Shown here: in pieces, positions 55,807 through 64,000 of the stretch
How positions within the stretch are numbered: the first letter of the stretch is position 1
Layout of the letters: every line of letters begins with the position of its first letter
Assembly (NCBI RefSeq): GCF_017980685.1
Contig: NZ_JACXXO010000008.1
Location: 124,001-188,000, forward strand
Direction: 5' to 3'
From: Pseudomonas iridis
GTDB lineage: Bacteria > Pseudomonadota > Gammaproteobacteria > Pseudomonadales > Pseudomonadaceae
DNA length: 64,000 nucleotides
The notes under the pieces: generated by a model
The model's input: only the letters and a program-made list of their open reading frames with translations
What the model was told of the DNA's origin: nothing
Databases searched by the model: none
Program-made: the position numbers and the translations under genes

Positions 55807-56781
55807 TCAATCAGGCTTTGGCTCAGCCTTCGCCACGGTGACCCAATACGGTGTGTGCTGCTCGATCTGCACCGGCAGGGTCGGTAACAGCGCGCTCAAG
55901 GCTTTATCGGTGTCATGCAACGGGAAGCTGCCGGTAATGCGTAAATCGGCCACTTCCGGTGCCACGCCCAAATGCCCGTGGCGATAGCGACCCAGTTCAT
56001 GGACCAGATCGCTTAGTCGCGCGTTGTCGACCACCAGCATCCCGCGTGTCCAGGCATCGGCGCCGGGCGTGAGGGCGACAATCGAGCCGAGCCCGTCACT
56101 GCGCAGCAGCACTTGCTGGCCCTCGCGAAGGATCTGTTCTTCAGGGTTCGATTGCGTATGCGCCGCCACCGCCGATTGCAGCACGCTCAGGCGCGTGCCC
56201 TGTTCCTCGCGCTTGACCAAAAACCGTGTGCCGAGCGCGCGCATGCTGCCTTCGCGAGTCTCGACAATGAAAGGTCGCGTATCGCCGTGAGCGGTTTCGA
56301 TGAGGATTTCGCCTTCCTGCAAAACAATCAGGCGCTGCTTTGCATCGAAGCGCACGTCCACGGCGCTGTGGGTATTGAGGTTGAGCAACGTGCCGTCGGC
56401 CAACCGCACAGTGCGCTGTTCGCCGGTGGCGGTACGCTGGTCGGCGAGCCAGTAATCGAGCGGCAGATAGCGTTCACCGGCAAACAAGGCCAGACCCACC
56501 ACCGCGACAACGCTGGCCAGACCACTCCCCAATTTGCGTACGCGGCGGCGAATGCTTTCGCGCGATTGCAGCAGCGCACTGCGGGCCGGCCCTTTGGCGA
56601 CGCTGAAACGCTGATCGAGCATGCCCAACTGGCGCCAGGCGCGGGCGTGTTCTTCATGGGCCGCATGCCACTTGACGAATTCTTCGCGCTCCAACGGACT
56701 GCTGGAATCGAGCGTCAGTTGCCAGGCTATCGCCGCGTCCAGCACATGCGCCGGCACCGGCCTGGAACTGGCCGGACTCAT
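55807..56781 (-). CDS. fiuR: FecR-family anti-sigma regulator FiuR
   Basis: Transmembrane sigma regulator of 324 residues. An N-terminal cytoplasmic DUF4880 domain (AIAWQLTLDSSSPLEREEF, about 13-31) is followed by one membrane helix (about 88-105). The periplasmic FecR domain (about 115-215, TVRLADGTLLNLNTHSAVDV) senses the receptor STN domain. Its start overlaps the sigma factor stop (ATGA). Confidence 0.92.
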   Translation of the reverse strand: MSPASSRPVPAHVLDAAIAWQLTLDSSSPLEREEFVKWHAAHEEHARAWRQLGMLDQRFSVAKGPARSALLQSRESIRRRVRKLGSGLASVVAVVGLALFAGERYLPLDYWLADQRTATGEQRTVRLADGTLLNLNTHSAVDVRFDAKQRLIVLQEGEILIETAHGDTRPFIVETREGSMRALGTRFLVKREEQGTRLSVLQSAVAAHTQSNPEEQILREGQQVLLRSDGLGSIVALTPGADAWTRGMLVVDNARLSDLVHELGRYRHGHLGVAPEVADLRITGSFPLHDTDKALSALLPTLPVQIEQHTPYWVTVAKAEPKPD

Positions 56782-57296
56782 GTTGGCTCACCGTACAGCG
56801 CGATGTAGCACTGACGAATGCCTTGAGCGAGATACTGGCGCACGCGTGGCACCGACACACCGAGCTTCTGGGCGATCTCGGCATGGCCGAGGCCATCGAG
56901 GCGGTTATAAAGGAACGCAGCGCGGGCCTTGGTCGACAGTTTGCCGAGCAGGCGGTCGATGGCCTTGAGGTCTTCGAGGATCAGTTGCTGTTCTTCCACC
57001 GACGGTTGTTCACCTTCGGGGATCAGCATCAGTTCGGTGAGGTAAGCCTGTTCGAGGGCAGCGCGGCGGAAGTAATCGAACAGCAGCCCTTTGGCGATCG
57101 CTACCAGGAAGGCCCGGGGCTCGCGCGGTGTCAGCAGTTCATCGCGGCCGAGCAGGCGTACGAAAGTGTCCTGGCTCAGGTCTTCGGCACGCTGCGGACA
57201 CGCCACATTGCGCCGCAGCCACGCCAGCAGCCAACCGCGATGGTCGCGATACATCGCACCGACGAGCTCACTGTGAGGGCTTGGGACTGACGACAC
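56778..57296 (-). CDS. fiuI: ECF sigma factor FiuI (FecI type)
   Basis: Extracytoplasmic-function sigma factor of 172 residues. Region 2 (AEDLSQDTFVRLL, about residues 36-48) and region 4 (GLGHAEIAQKLGVSVPRVRQ, about 134-153) are clear. The start is probably GTG; no in-frame ATG precedes the conserved part, and MYRDHRGW at residue 14 is the alternative. It should direct transcription of the receptor when ferrichrome is present. A Fur box was not identified. Confidence 0.92.
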   Translation of the reverse strand: MSSVPSPHSELVGAMYRDHRGWLLAWLRRNVACPQRAEDLSQDTFVRLLGRDELLTPREPRAFLVAIAKGLLFDYFRRAALEQAYLTELMLIPEGEQPSVEEQQLILEDLKAIDRLLGKLSTKARAAFLYNRLDGLGHAEIAQKLGVSVPRVRQYLAQGIRQCYIALYGEPT

Positions 57297-57607
57297 CGGA
57301 CATCACCGATTGGGAAATATTAACTAACGCGAATTGTTCGCGATTGTGGCAGAGGTGGGAATGGTTAGCAATTGGCCACTGGTCGGGTTGGCGGTCAACG
57401 GCAACGGCGGCCCTCACCCTAGCCCTCTCCCAGAGGTAGAGGGGACTGACCGAGAGATGCTCTAGAGATACACCGACCTGAAAGGTTTTTAGTGAATCCA
57501 CAATCGACTCGATTTTTCAGGTCGATGCAAGGCTTCAGACCCCTCACCCCAGCCCTCTCCCTCCGGGAGAGGGCTGGGGTGAGGGGCTTTTGATTTAAAC
57601 CAACGAT
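57297..57607. other. Gap between exonuclease and sigma factor genes
   Basis: 311 bases occupied mostly by inverted-end element copy D. The first 110 bases would carry the fiuI promoter. No gene is seen. Confidence 0.6.
57410..57592. repeat. Intergenic inverted-end element, copy D
   Basis: Ends GGCCCTCACCCTAGCCCTCT and GGGCTGGGGTGAGGGGC flank a core that is the reverse complement of copy A (CATCGACCTGAAAAATCGAG, shared with GACTTGAAAGATCGAGTCGA of copy A). Confidence 0.82.
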
Positions 57608-58315
57608 CTAGAAAGAGGGCGCCTGCTGCCGACGCTTCCACTGGCTCAAGCGCTGCTGCAAATTCAACGGGCTATGAATCTGCTGTCCCCGCGCCCGACT
57701 GAACAATATCAACGCCAACTCCGCCGTCGCCAGCGCATCGGCACTCGCGTTGTGCCGCTCGAACACTTCAAGCTTGAACCACTCGATCCACTCATCCAGC
57801 CCGGCCTCGCGAATGTTCGCCTGTGGGCACACCAACGGCGCAATGTCGGCGACATCCAGAAACACATGCTGCAATTTGTGCCCCAGATGTTCCTTCAGCG
57901 CCCGTCCGAGCATGTGCTGATCGAACGGGGCATGAAACGCCAACACCGGGCTGTCACCGACAAACTCCATGAACTCCACCAGCGTTTCGGCCGGGTCGCT
58001 GCCAGCGGCGATCGCGTTCGGCCCCAGGCCATGAATCAACACACTGGCGCCGAGCTTCACCTGCGAGCACTGCAGCGTGCGTTCGAACTGCTGGCTTAAG
58101 TCGATCGCGCCGTCCTCGATCACCACGGCGCCAATCGACAACAACCGATCCTTGTTCAGGTTCAGCCCGGTGGTTTCAAGGTCGAGCACCACCCAGCGCT
58201 GTTCGCGCAGGCTGCAATCGCCCAGTTGATTGACCGACGGCAGGTTCGCCAGACGCTGTTGCAGATCAGCCGGCACCACCGGGTTGGCCGGACGCAGCCA
58301 CGAAAACAGACTCAT
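57608..58315 (-). CDS. 3'-5' exonuclease, DnaQ/epsilon-like
   Basis: DEDDh exonuclease of 235 residues. Exo I is WVVLDLETTG (D45, E47), Exo II LAFHAPFDQHMLG (about 130), and Exo III HNASADALATAELAL (about 195). It carries a short N-terminal extension and is not the replicative epsilon subunit. Its start overlaps the stop of the CBS/nucleotidyltransferase gene (ATGA). This pair is found together in many Proteobacteria, often beside acetate genes. Confidence 0.92.
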   Translation of the reverse strand: MSLFSWLRPANPVVPADLQQRLANLPSVNQLGDCSLREQRWVVLDLETTGLNLNKDRLLSIGAVVIEDGAIDLSQQFERTLQCSQVKLGASVLIHGLGPNAIAAGSDPAETLVEFMEFVGDSPVLAFHAPFDQHMLGRALKEHLGHKLQHVFLDVADIAPLVCPQANIREAGLDEWIEWFKLEVFERHNASADALATAELALILFSRARGQQIHSPLNLQQRLSQWKRRQQAPSF

Positions 58316-60246
58316 AGCTGATACCGCAACGTCAGGCTGCTTTGCAGGCGTTGGGCCTGACGCAGCGATTCACGCAGGATGCGCCGGTCCAGATGATTGA
58401 GGCTGTCGGGATCGACCCGGTTGGAGTAGGGCAGGTTCTCGCGGCTCTGGATCTGATGCTGCTGCATGCGCGTTTGCTGAATGAAGTGATAAGCCTCTTC
58501 ATATGCCGCGCCGTCGAGTCGATCGATGACTTCCTTCTCCACCAACTGACGGAAGCGTTCCACCGTATTGTTGGCATCGATGCCGTTGGCCAGTGCGAGC
58601 AATCGCGCACCATCCACGAACGGCGTCAGGCCCTGGACTTTCAGATCAAGGGTGGCTTTCTCGCCGTTCTTGCGCGCCAGCACAAACTCACGGAAGCGTC
58701 CCACTGGCGGGCGATTGCGCAGGGCATTGTCGGCCATCATGCGCTGAAACAAGCGGTTATCACCGACCTGATCGAGAATCCCCCGGCGCAATTGCGCACA
58801 GCCCTGTTCATCGCCCCACACCACGCGCAGATCGAAATAGATGCTCGACCCCAACAGGTTTTCCGGCGTCGCCTCGCGGATAAACGCCGCGAACCGTCGC
58901 GCCCATTCCGCGCGGGACAGGCACAGCTCAGGGTTGCCAGCCATGATGTTGCCCTTGCACAGCGTGAAGCCGCACAGCGCCAGGCTCTGGTTGATCTGCT
59001 GGGCAATCGGCAGCAGCTTGCCGCGAATCTCCGCGGCATGCGCCGCATCACGTGCATCAAAGAGAATGCCGTTGTCCTGATCCGTGTGCAGCGTCTGCTC
59101 ACGGCGGCCCTCGCTGCCGAAGCACAACCAACTGAACGGCACCCCCGGATCACCTTTTTCGGCGAGGGTCAGTTCGATTACCCGGCACACGGTGTGATCG
59201 TTGAGCAGGGTGATGATGTGCGTGATCTGCGTCGAGGATGCACCGTGAGCCAGCATGCGCTCGACCAATTGGCCGATCTCGCCGCGCAGGGTCACCAGTT
59301 GTTCGACGCGTTGGGCGCTGCGGATGGTTCGGGCCAGATGCACCAGGTCCACCCGTTGCAGGGAAAACAGATCGCGTTCGGACACCACGCCGCACAGGCG
59401 CTGATCCTTGACCAGGCAGACATGGGCGATGTGCCGTTCGGTCATGGCAATCGCGGCATCGAAGGCGCTGTGATCCGGCGACAGATAGAACGGCGCGCGG
59501 GTCATGTGGCGTTCGATGGCTTCGCTGAAATCGCCGACACCTTCGGCCACCACATGGCGCAAATCGCGCAGGGTGAAAATGCCCAGCGGCGCCTTGTGCT
59601 CATCCACCGCAACGATGCTGCCGACCTGTTGCTCGTGCATCAATTTCACCGCTTCACGCAGTGGCGTGTCGGGGCTGCACGTCACCGGATGGCGCATCGC
59701 CAACTCGCCGAGACGGGTGTTCAGCGAATATTGGGTGCCGAGATTTTCAACGGCTTTCTGCTGGACTTGCTGATTGACCTGATCGAGCAGGCTGCTGACC
59801 CCGCGCAAGGCGAAGTCGCGGAAGACGCTGGAGAGGGCGAACAGTTTGATGAACGCCTGTTTGTTCAGTTGCAGGCAGAAAGTATCTTCACCGGCCAGAT
59901 GCTCGGTGCGTGTTGCCCGCTCACCCAGCAACGCGGCCAGGGGAAAACATTCGCCGGTGGTGATTTCGAACGTGGTTTCAGTGCCGCCCTTGGCCGTGTG
60001 CGGACGTTCGCCGACCACGCGGCCCTGTTTGACGATATGGAAGCATTCCACCGGGCCGTCGGCAGGCTTGATGATGCTTTCGCCCTGACCGTAAAACCGC
60101 AGCTGGCACTGCTCCACCAGATAGGCGAGGTGGGCCTGCTCCATCTGATTGAAGGGCGGGAAACGCTGGAGGAATTGCACAGTGCCCTGAATGTTCTGCA
60201 ACACCGCGGTTTTCCCTGCCTGGGTGAAGGCGTCCGCTTTACTCAT
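58312..60246 (-). CDS. cNMP-binding/CBS/DUF294 nucleotidyltransferase-like protein
   Basis: Protein of 644 residues with four parts: a cyclic-nucleotide-binding-like domain (about 25-130, FYGQGESIIKPADGPVECFH), a CBS pair (about 175-300), a GlnD-like nucleotidyltransferase core (GSEGRREQTLHTDQDNGILF, about 373-392) and the DUF294 C-terminal helical domain. The likely task is signal-dependent modification or binding of a partner. The ATG at 60246 is used; one at 60252 is equally close. Neither has a clear Shine-Dalgarno. Confidence 0.9.
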   Translation of the reverse strand: MSKADAFTQAGKTAVLQNIQGTVQFLQRFPPFNQMEQAHLAYLVEQCQLRFYGQGESIIKPADGPVECFHIVKQGRVVGERPHTAKGGTETTFEITTGECFPLAALLGERATRTEHLAGEDTFCLQLNKQAFIKLFALSSVFRDFALRGVSSLLDQVNQQVQQKAVENLGTQYSLNTRLGELAMRHPVTCSPDTPLREAVKLMHEQQVGSIVAVDEHKAPLGIFTLRDLRHVVAEGVGDFSEAIERHMTRAPFYLSPDHSAFDAAIAMTERHIAHVCLVKDQRLCGVVSERDLFSLQRVDLVHLARTIRSAQRVEQLVTLRGEIGQLVERMLAHGASSTQITHIITLLNDHTVCRVIELTLAEKGDPGVPFSWLCFGSEGRREQTLHTDQDNGILFDARDAAHAAEIRGKLLPIAQQINQSLALCGFTLCKGNIMAGNPELCLSRAEWARRFAAFIREATPENLLGSSIYFDLRVVWGDEQGCAQLRRGILDQVGDNRLFQRMMADNALRNRPPVGRFREFVLARKNGEKATLDLKVQGLTPFVDGARLLALANGIDANNTVERFRQLVEKEVIDRLDGAAYEEAYHFIQQTRMQQHQIQSRENLPYSNRVDPDSLNHLDRRILRESLRQAQRLQSSLTLRYQL

Positions 60247-60505
60247 AACCATTACCGCAGTCTTTTTTGAATTGTTGTTGTCGGATCGTTGCAGCCATGG
60301 TCGACCCCTGCGGCCGGGGTGCCCATTGGACGTAAGTCTAGGTTGGCGATGTCGTTGGGTATATTTGGGAAGTGACCTACAAATTCAGTCGGAAATTCGC
60401 CCGCCCAGCTATTGGAAAAAAATCCGACGAAGTGCACATTGAAGCTCTGCCTGGCGATGTCTGACGACTGAGCAAGGTGATTGATTTGGAAATGTAGAGA
60501 ACGCC

Positions 60506-60952
60506 ATGTCCGACCACGATATTTTGAGCGACGCCGAGCGTGAAGCGCTCAGCGCCGTAATGCTCGAACCCGACCTGCCGCCGCAGCGTGTACTGATCGT
60601 CGATGACGACAAGGACGCCCGCGAGCTGCTCGCGGAGATTCTGGCGTTGGACGGCATTCGCTGCATGACCGCCGCCAGTGGCGAAACCGCACTGAAGATG
60701 CTTGATGAGAAACCTTCGATCGGGCTCGTCATCACCGATCTGCGCATGGGCAATGTCGGTGGGCTTGATCTGGTTCGACAGGTGCGCGAATCGGTACGGG
60801 CGGCGATGCCGATCATCATTGTGTCGGGCGATGCCGATGTGAAAGACGCGATCGCGGCGATGCACTTGAGCGTGGTGGACTTTTTGCTCAAGCCGATTGA
60901 TACGACGAAGTTGCTGGGGTTGGTCAAGCATGAATTGGGGATTGAGCCTTAG
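60506..60952 (+). CDS. Orphan single-domain response regulator
   Basis: CheY-like protein of 148 residues with a 27-residue leader (MSDHDILSDAEREALSAVML). The receiver has D33-D35 (VDDDKDAREL), phosphoacceptor D78 (VITDLRMGNVGG) and K129 (FLLKPID). There is no output domain and no kinase gene beside it. It is divergent from the CBS/DUF294 gene, so it may work with that protein or a distant kinase. Confidence 0.9.
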   Translation: MSDHDILSDAEREALSAVMLEPDLPPQRVLIVDDDKDARELLAEILALDGIRCMTAASGETALKMLDEKPSIGLVITDLRMGNVGGLDLVRQVRESVRAAMPIIIVSGDADVKDAIAAMHLSVVDFLLKPIDTTKLLGLVKHELGIEP

Positions 60953-61008
60953 CGCCACCCGATCATTCCAACGCGGAGCGTGTGAACGATCTTTTGATTC
61001 TGCTTTCA

Positions 61009-61044
61009 CAAAAAAAGCCCTGATCCAAAGATCAGGGCTTTTTC
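61009..61044. terminator. Bidirectional terminator before glcB
   Basis: The stem AAAGCCCTGATC / GATCAGGGCTTT with a 4-base loop, with A and T runs on either side, lies between the converging response regulator and glcB genes. Confidence 0.92.
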
Positions 61045-61065
61045 ATATCCAGCGTCTACGCACAA

Positions 61066-63243
61066 TTACAGGCCGTTGGCAGCCTTGAACTCACGACGAC
61101 GACGGTGCAGAACCGGCTCGGTGTAACCGTTCGGCTGCTTGGTGCCTTCGATCACCAGTTCGACCGCCGCCTGGAACGCGATATTGCTGTCGAAGTTCGG
61201 TGCCAGCGGACGGTACAGCGAGTCGTTGGCGTTCTGACGATCGACCACCGGCGCCATGCGCTTGAGGCTTTCGATCACTTGCGCTTCGGTGACGATACCG
61301 TGGCGCAGCCAGTTGGCGATGTGCTGGCTGGAGATACGCAGCGTCGCACGGTCTTCCATCAGGCCGACGTCATTGATATCCGGCACTTTCGAGCAACCAA
61401 CGCCTTGGTCGATCCAGCGCACCACGTAGCCGAGAATGCCCTGGGAGTTGTTGTCCAGTTCGTTCTTGATCTGCTCTGGTGTCCAGTTCGGATTGACCGC
61501 CAGCGGAATAGTCAGGATGTCGTCCACCGAAGCGCGAGCACGTTTGGCCAATTCGGCCTGACGGGCGAACACGTCGACCTTGTGGTAGTGCAGCGCGTGC
61601 AGCGCAGCGGCGGTTGGCGATGGCACCCAGGCGGTGTTGGCACCGGCCAGTGGGTGAGCGATTTTCTGTTCGAGCATCGCTGCCATCAGGTCGGGCATCG
61701 CCCACATGCCTTTACCGATTTGTGCACGACCCTGCAGGCCAGTGCTCAGACCGATATCGACGTTCCAGTTCTCGTAGGCGCCGATCCATTTCTCGGCCTT
61801 CATGTCGGCCTTGCGCACCATCGGGCCGGCTTCCATGGAGGTGTGGATTTCGTCGCCGGTGCGGTCGAGGAAACCGGTGTTGATGAACACCACGCGCTCG
61901 CTGGCCGCCTGGATGCAGGCCTTGAGGTTGACCGTGGTGCGGCGCTCCTCGTCCATGATCCCGACTTTCAGGGTGTTGCGTTTCAGGCCGAGCACGTCTT
62001 CGATACGGCCGAACAGTTCGTTGGTGAACGCTGCTTCTTCCGGGCCGTGCATCTTCGGTTTAACGATGTAGACCGAGCCGGTGCGAGTGTTCTTGCGCGA
62101 AGTGTTGCCGTTGAGGTTGTGCATCGCCGCCAGGCAAGTCACCAGACCGTCGAGGATGCCTTCCGGCACTTCGTTGCCGTCTTTGTCGAGGATCGCGTCG
62201 ATGGTCATCAGATGACCGACGTTGCGCACGAACAACAGCGAGCGGCCATGCAGGGTCACTTCGCCGCCATCGACTGTGGTGTAGCTGCGGTCCGGGTTCA
62301 TGGTGCGAGTGAAGGTCTGGCCGCCCTTGGCGACTTCTTCCGACAGATCGCCCTTCATCAGGCCGAGCCAGTTTCGGTAGATCACCACTTTGTCGTCGGC
62401 ATCGACGGCCGCCACGGAGTCTTCGCAGTCCATGATGGTGGTCAGCGCGGCTTCCATCAACACGTCTTTGACGCCGGCCGCGTCGGTCTGGCCGACAGGG
62501 GTGCTGGCGTCGATCTGGATTTCGAAATGCAGACCGTTGTTTTTCAGCAGGATCGCGATTGGCGCGTTGGCGTCGCCCTGGAATCCGATCAGCTGTGCAT
62601 CGTTACGCAGACCGCTGTTGCTGCCGCCCTTGAGGGTGACCACCAGTTTGCCGTCGGCGATTTTGTAGCCGGTCGAATCGACGTGGGAACCCGCTGCCAG
62701 TGGTGCGGCTTCGTCGAGGAAAGCACGGGCGAAGGCGATGACTTTGTCGCCACGCACCTTGTTGTAGCCTTTGCCTTTTTCCGCGCCACCGTCTTCGCTG
62801 ATCGCGTCGGTGCCGTAGAGGGCGTCGTACAGTGAACCCCAGCGAGCGTTCGAGGCGTTGAGGGCAAAGCGCGCATTCATCACCGGCACAACAAGTTGCG
62901 GGCCAGCGGTACGGGCGATTTCGTCATCGACGTTTTGCGTCGTTGCCTGGAAATCAGCCGCTTCTGGCAGCAGATAACCGATTTCTTGCAGGAAGGCTTT
63001 ATAAGCCACGGCGTCGTGCGCCTGGCCCGCGTGTTCCTGATGCCAGGCGTCAATGCGAGCCTGGAAGTCATCGCGTTTGGCGAGTAGGGCTTTGTTCTTC
63101 GGTGCCAGGTCGTGAATGACCTTGTCGGCACCTTCCCAGAATTTGTCGGCGGTGAGGCCGGTACCGGGAATGGCTTCGTTGTTCACGAAGTCGAACAGGA
63201 CTTTGGCGACCTGCAGGCCACCGACTTGAACGTGTTCAGTCAT
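61066..63243 (-). CDS. glcB: Malate synthase G
   Basis: Condenses glyoxylate and acetyl-CoA to malate, 725 residues, the length of the G isoform. The region [16 protein letters not shown] (about residues 270-285) and the catalytic surroundings [16 protein letters not shown] (about 430-445), [20 protein letters not shown] (about 456-475) and [11 protein letters not shown] (about 513-523) are typical. GAGG six bases before MTEHVQVGG supports the start. It serves the glyoxylate shunt and glycolate use; acetyl-CoA from carnitine catabolism could feed it. Confidence 0.96.
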   Translation of the reverse strand: MTEHVQVGGLQVAKVLFDFVNNEAIPGTGLTADKFWEGADKVIHDLAPKNKALLAKRDDFQARIDAWHQEHAGQAHDAVAYKAFLQEIGYLLPEAADFQATTQNVDDEIARTAGPQLVVPVMNARFALNASNARWGSLYDALYGTDAISEDGGAEKGKGYNKVRGDKVIAFARAFLDEAAPLAAGSHVDSTGYKIADGKLVVTLKGGSNSGLRNDAQLIGFQGDANAPIAILLKNNGLHFEIQIDASTPVGQTDAAGVKDVLMEAALTTIMDCEDSVAAVDADDKVVIYRNWLGLMKGDLSEEVAKGGQTFTRTMNPDRSYTTVDGGEVTLHGRSLLFVRNVGHLMTIDAILDKDGNEVPEGILDGLVTCLAAMHNLNGNTSRKNTRTGSVYIVKPKMHGPEEAAFTNELFGRIEDVLGLKRNTLKVGIMDEERRTTVNLKACIQAASERVVFINTGFLDRTGDEIHTSMEAGPMVRKADMKAEKWIGAYENWNVDIGLSTGLQGRAQIGKGMWAMPDLMAAMLEQKIAHPLAGANTAWVPSPTAAALHALHYHKVDVFARQAELAKRARASVDDILTIPLAVNPNWTPEQIKNELDNNSQGILGYVVRWIDQGVGCSKVPDINDVGLMEDRATLRISSQHIANWLRHGIVTEAQVIESLKRMAPVVDRQNANDSLYRPLAPNFDSNIAFQAAVELVIEGTKQPNGYTEPVLHRRRREFKAANGL

Positions 63244-63763
63244 TGCTTGCCTCACTCTGCTCAGCTATTTCGCTTTTCAGCTCTTCAATTTACCAATGAA
63301 GCCTCTGGCCATTTAAACCACAAACCTGCGGACCAGTACATGCCATTGCTGGCGGCTGGGCTGGGACCAATCAACGGCTTGGGGCCTTGCTGACGGGGCT
63401 TTCAGGATTGCGAACATGCCTTGGGCAGACATCGATCCAGCGTTATGTAGTGCGCGCTGCGGCATACTACATGATGAGTTGCGCTTGTGAAAATCAGACT
63501 AATTACGTCGTTCTGCGACCCCATGACGCATTGCGGTCACGGCGCGGAACAGGATGTTCTCAAAAAACCATTGGATTGTTCCAGTTAAATATCGAAAGTT
63601 GTACACGATTTATCTTCGTGTCAGATCGGGCGGCGCCCACATGGCCGGCGCATCCCCTGTGGGAGCGGGCTTGCCCGCGAAGAGAGCAGTCGCTACGACG
63701 CACAAGTCCTGCTTGCCTATACTTGCCCTTCCATAACAAAAGTCATGACAAGAGGGCTGCGCC
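63244..63763. other. glcB upstream region and gap to the ACT-domain gene
   Basis: 520 bases without a supportable gene. They contain the glcB promoter region and one REP copy. Short frames here lack family resemblance. Confidence 0.55.
63656..63683. repeat. Single REP copy
   Basis: GTGGGAGCGGGCTTGCCCGC, about 100 bases before the last gene; no partner copy is seen. Confidence 0.85.
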
Positions 63764-64000
63764 ATGGACCACCTCGTACTCACTGTTTTCGCCCCGGACA
63801 AACCCGGGCAGGTCGAGCGCATCGCCCAATGCATCGCCGAGCATGGCGGTAACTGGCTGGAAAGTCGTATGTCGCGAATGGCCGGACAGTTCGCCGGGAT
63901 TCTGCGGGTGGGTGTGCCGGCGGAGGCTTACGACGAATTAGTCGATTCCCTACAAGCACTGTCGACTCATGGCATTCGCGTGCTGATCGCCGAAAGCGGT
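63764..64000 (+). CDS. GcvR-like ACT-domain protein (partial, C-terminus outside window)
   Basis: 79 residues are visible, with no stop before the edge. The start MDHLVLTVFAPDKPGQVERI is an ACT domain of the glycine cleavage system repressor (GcvR) type, continuing IAEHGGNWLESRMSRMAGQF. Full-length relatives have two ACT domains (about 170-190 residues). If it controls glycine cleavage or senses amino acids, it would connect with the glycine produced by the betaine pathway; that is inference. The ribosome site is AGAGGG with 8 bases spacing. Confidence 0.82.
   Translation, partial: MDHLVLTVFAPDKPGQVERIAQCIAEHGGNWLESRMSRMAGQFAGILRVGVPAEAYDELVDSLQALSTHGIRVLIAESG

Overview
The window is chromosomal DNA of a Pseudomonas, most likely of the P. 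fluorescens group. Gene content, gene order and high GC point there, as do the many short palindromic (REP-type) intergenic repeats. About 53 protein genes are supported. No rRNA, tRNA, CRISPR array or transposase gene was seen. Gene names come from family recognition by eye, and P. aeruginosa PAO1 comparisons are from memory.

From 1 to about 44.5 kb nearly everything serves uptake and breakdown of choline, carnitine and glycine betaine. Choline enters by BetT or the CbcXWV ABC transporter and is oxidised by BetA and BetB under the repressor BetI. Carnitine is bound by CaiX and degraded by CdhA, CdhC and CdhB under CdhR. Glycine betaine is then demethylated stepwise: GbcAB makes dimethylglycine, DgcAB with a dedicated electron-transfer flavoprotein makes sarcosine, and SoxBDAG makes glycine. 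GlyA and SdaB carry carbon on through serine to pyruvate. PurU and FdhA deal with the C1 units released. GbdR is the expected master activator. Tandem AraC-type half-sites about 20-21 bp apart can be seen at three promoters of this network.

A different region interrupts this block at about 27.4-29.5 kb. It holds a 0.7 kb non-coding stretch with four 32-bp direct repeats, each carrying a perfect DnaA box. It is followed by an AT-rich leader and two small unrecognised genes that share a sequence motif. These are the least explained parts of the window.

From 44.7 to 64 kb the genes are of another kind: a DUF2780 lipoprotein-like or exported protein, an acyltransferase, a retropepsin-like protease, the CreBCD two-component system, a glutathione S-transferase, and a ferrichrome-type iron uptake operon (sigma factor, anti-sigma factor, TonB receptor, PepSY protein and a tiny membrane protein). 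Then come an exonuclease with a CBS/nucleotidyltransferase protein, an orphan response regulator, malate synthase G, and the start of a GcvR-like ACT protein at the window edge. This part resembles a PAO1 locus on the other side of the replication origin, so an ancestral rearrangement junction probably lies near 44.5-47 kb.

Intergenic gaps are rich in repeats. There are REP doublets at more than a dozen sites. Four copies and one half copy of a 150-190 bp element occur, with long inverted CCCTCACCC-type ends.
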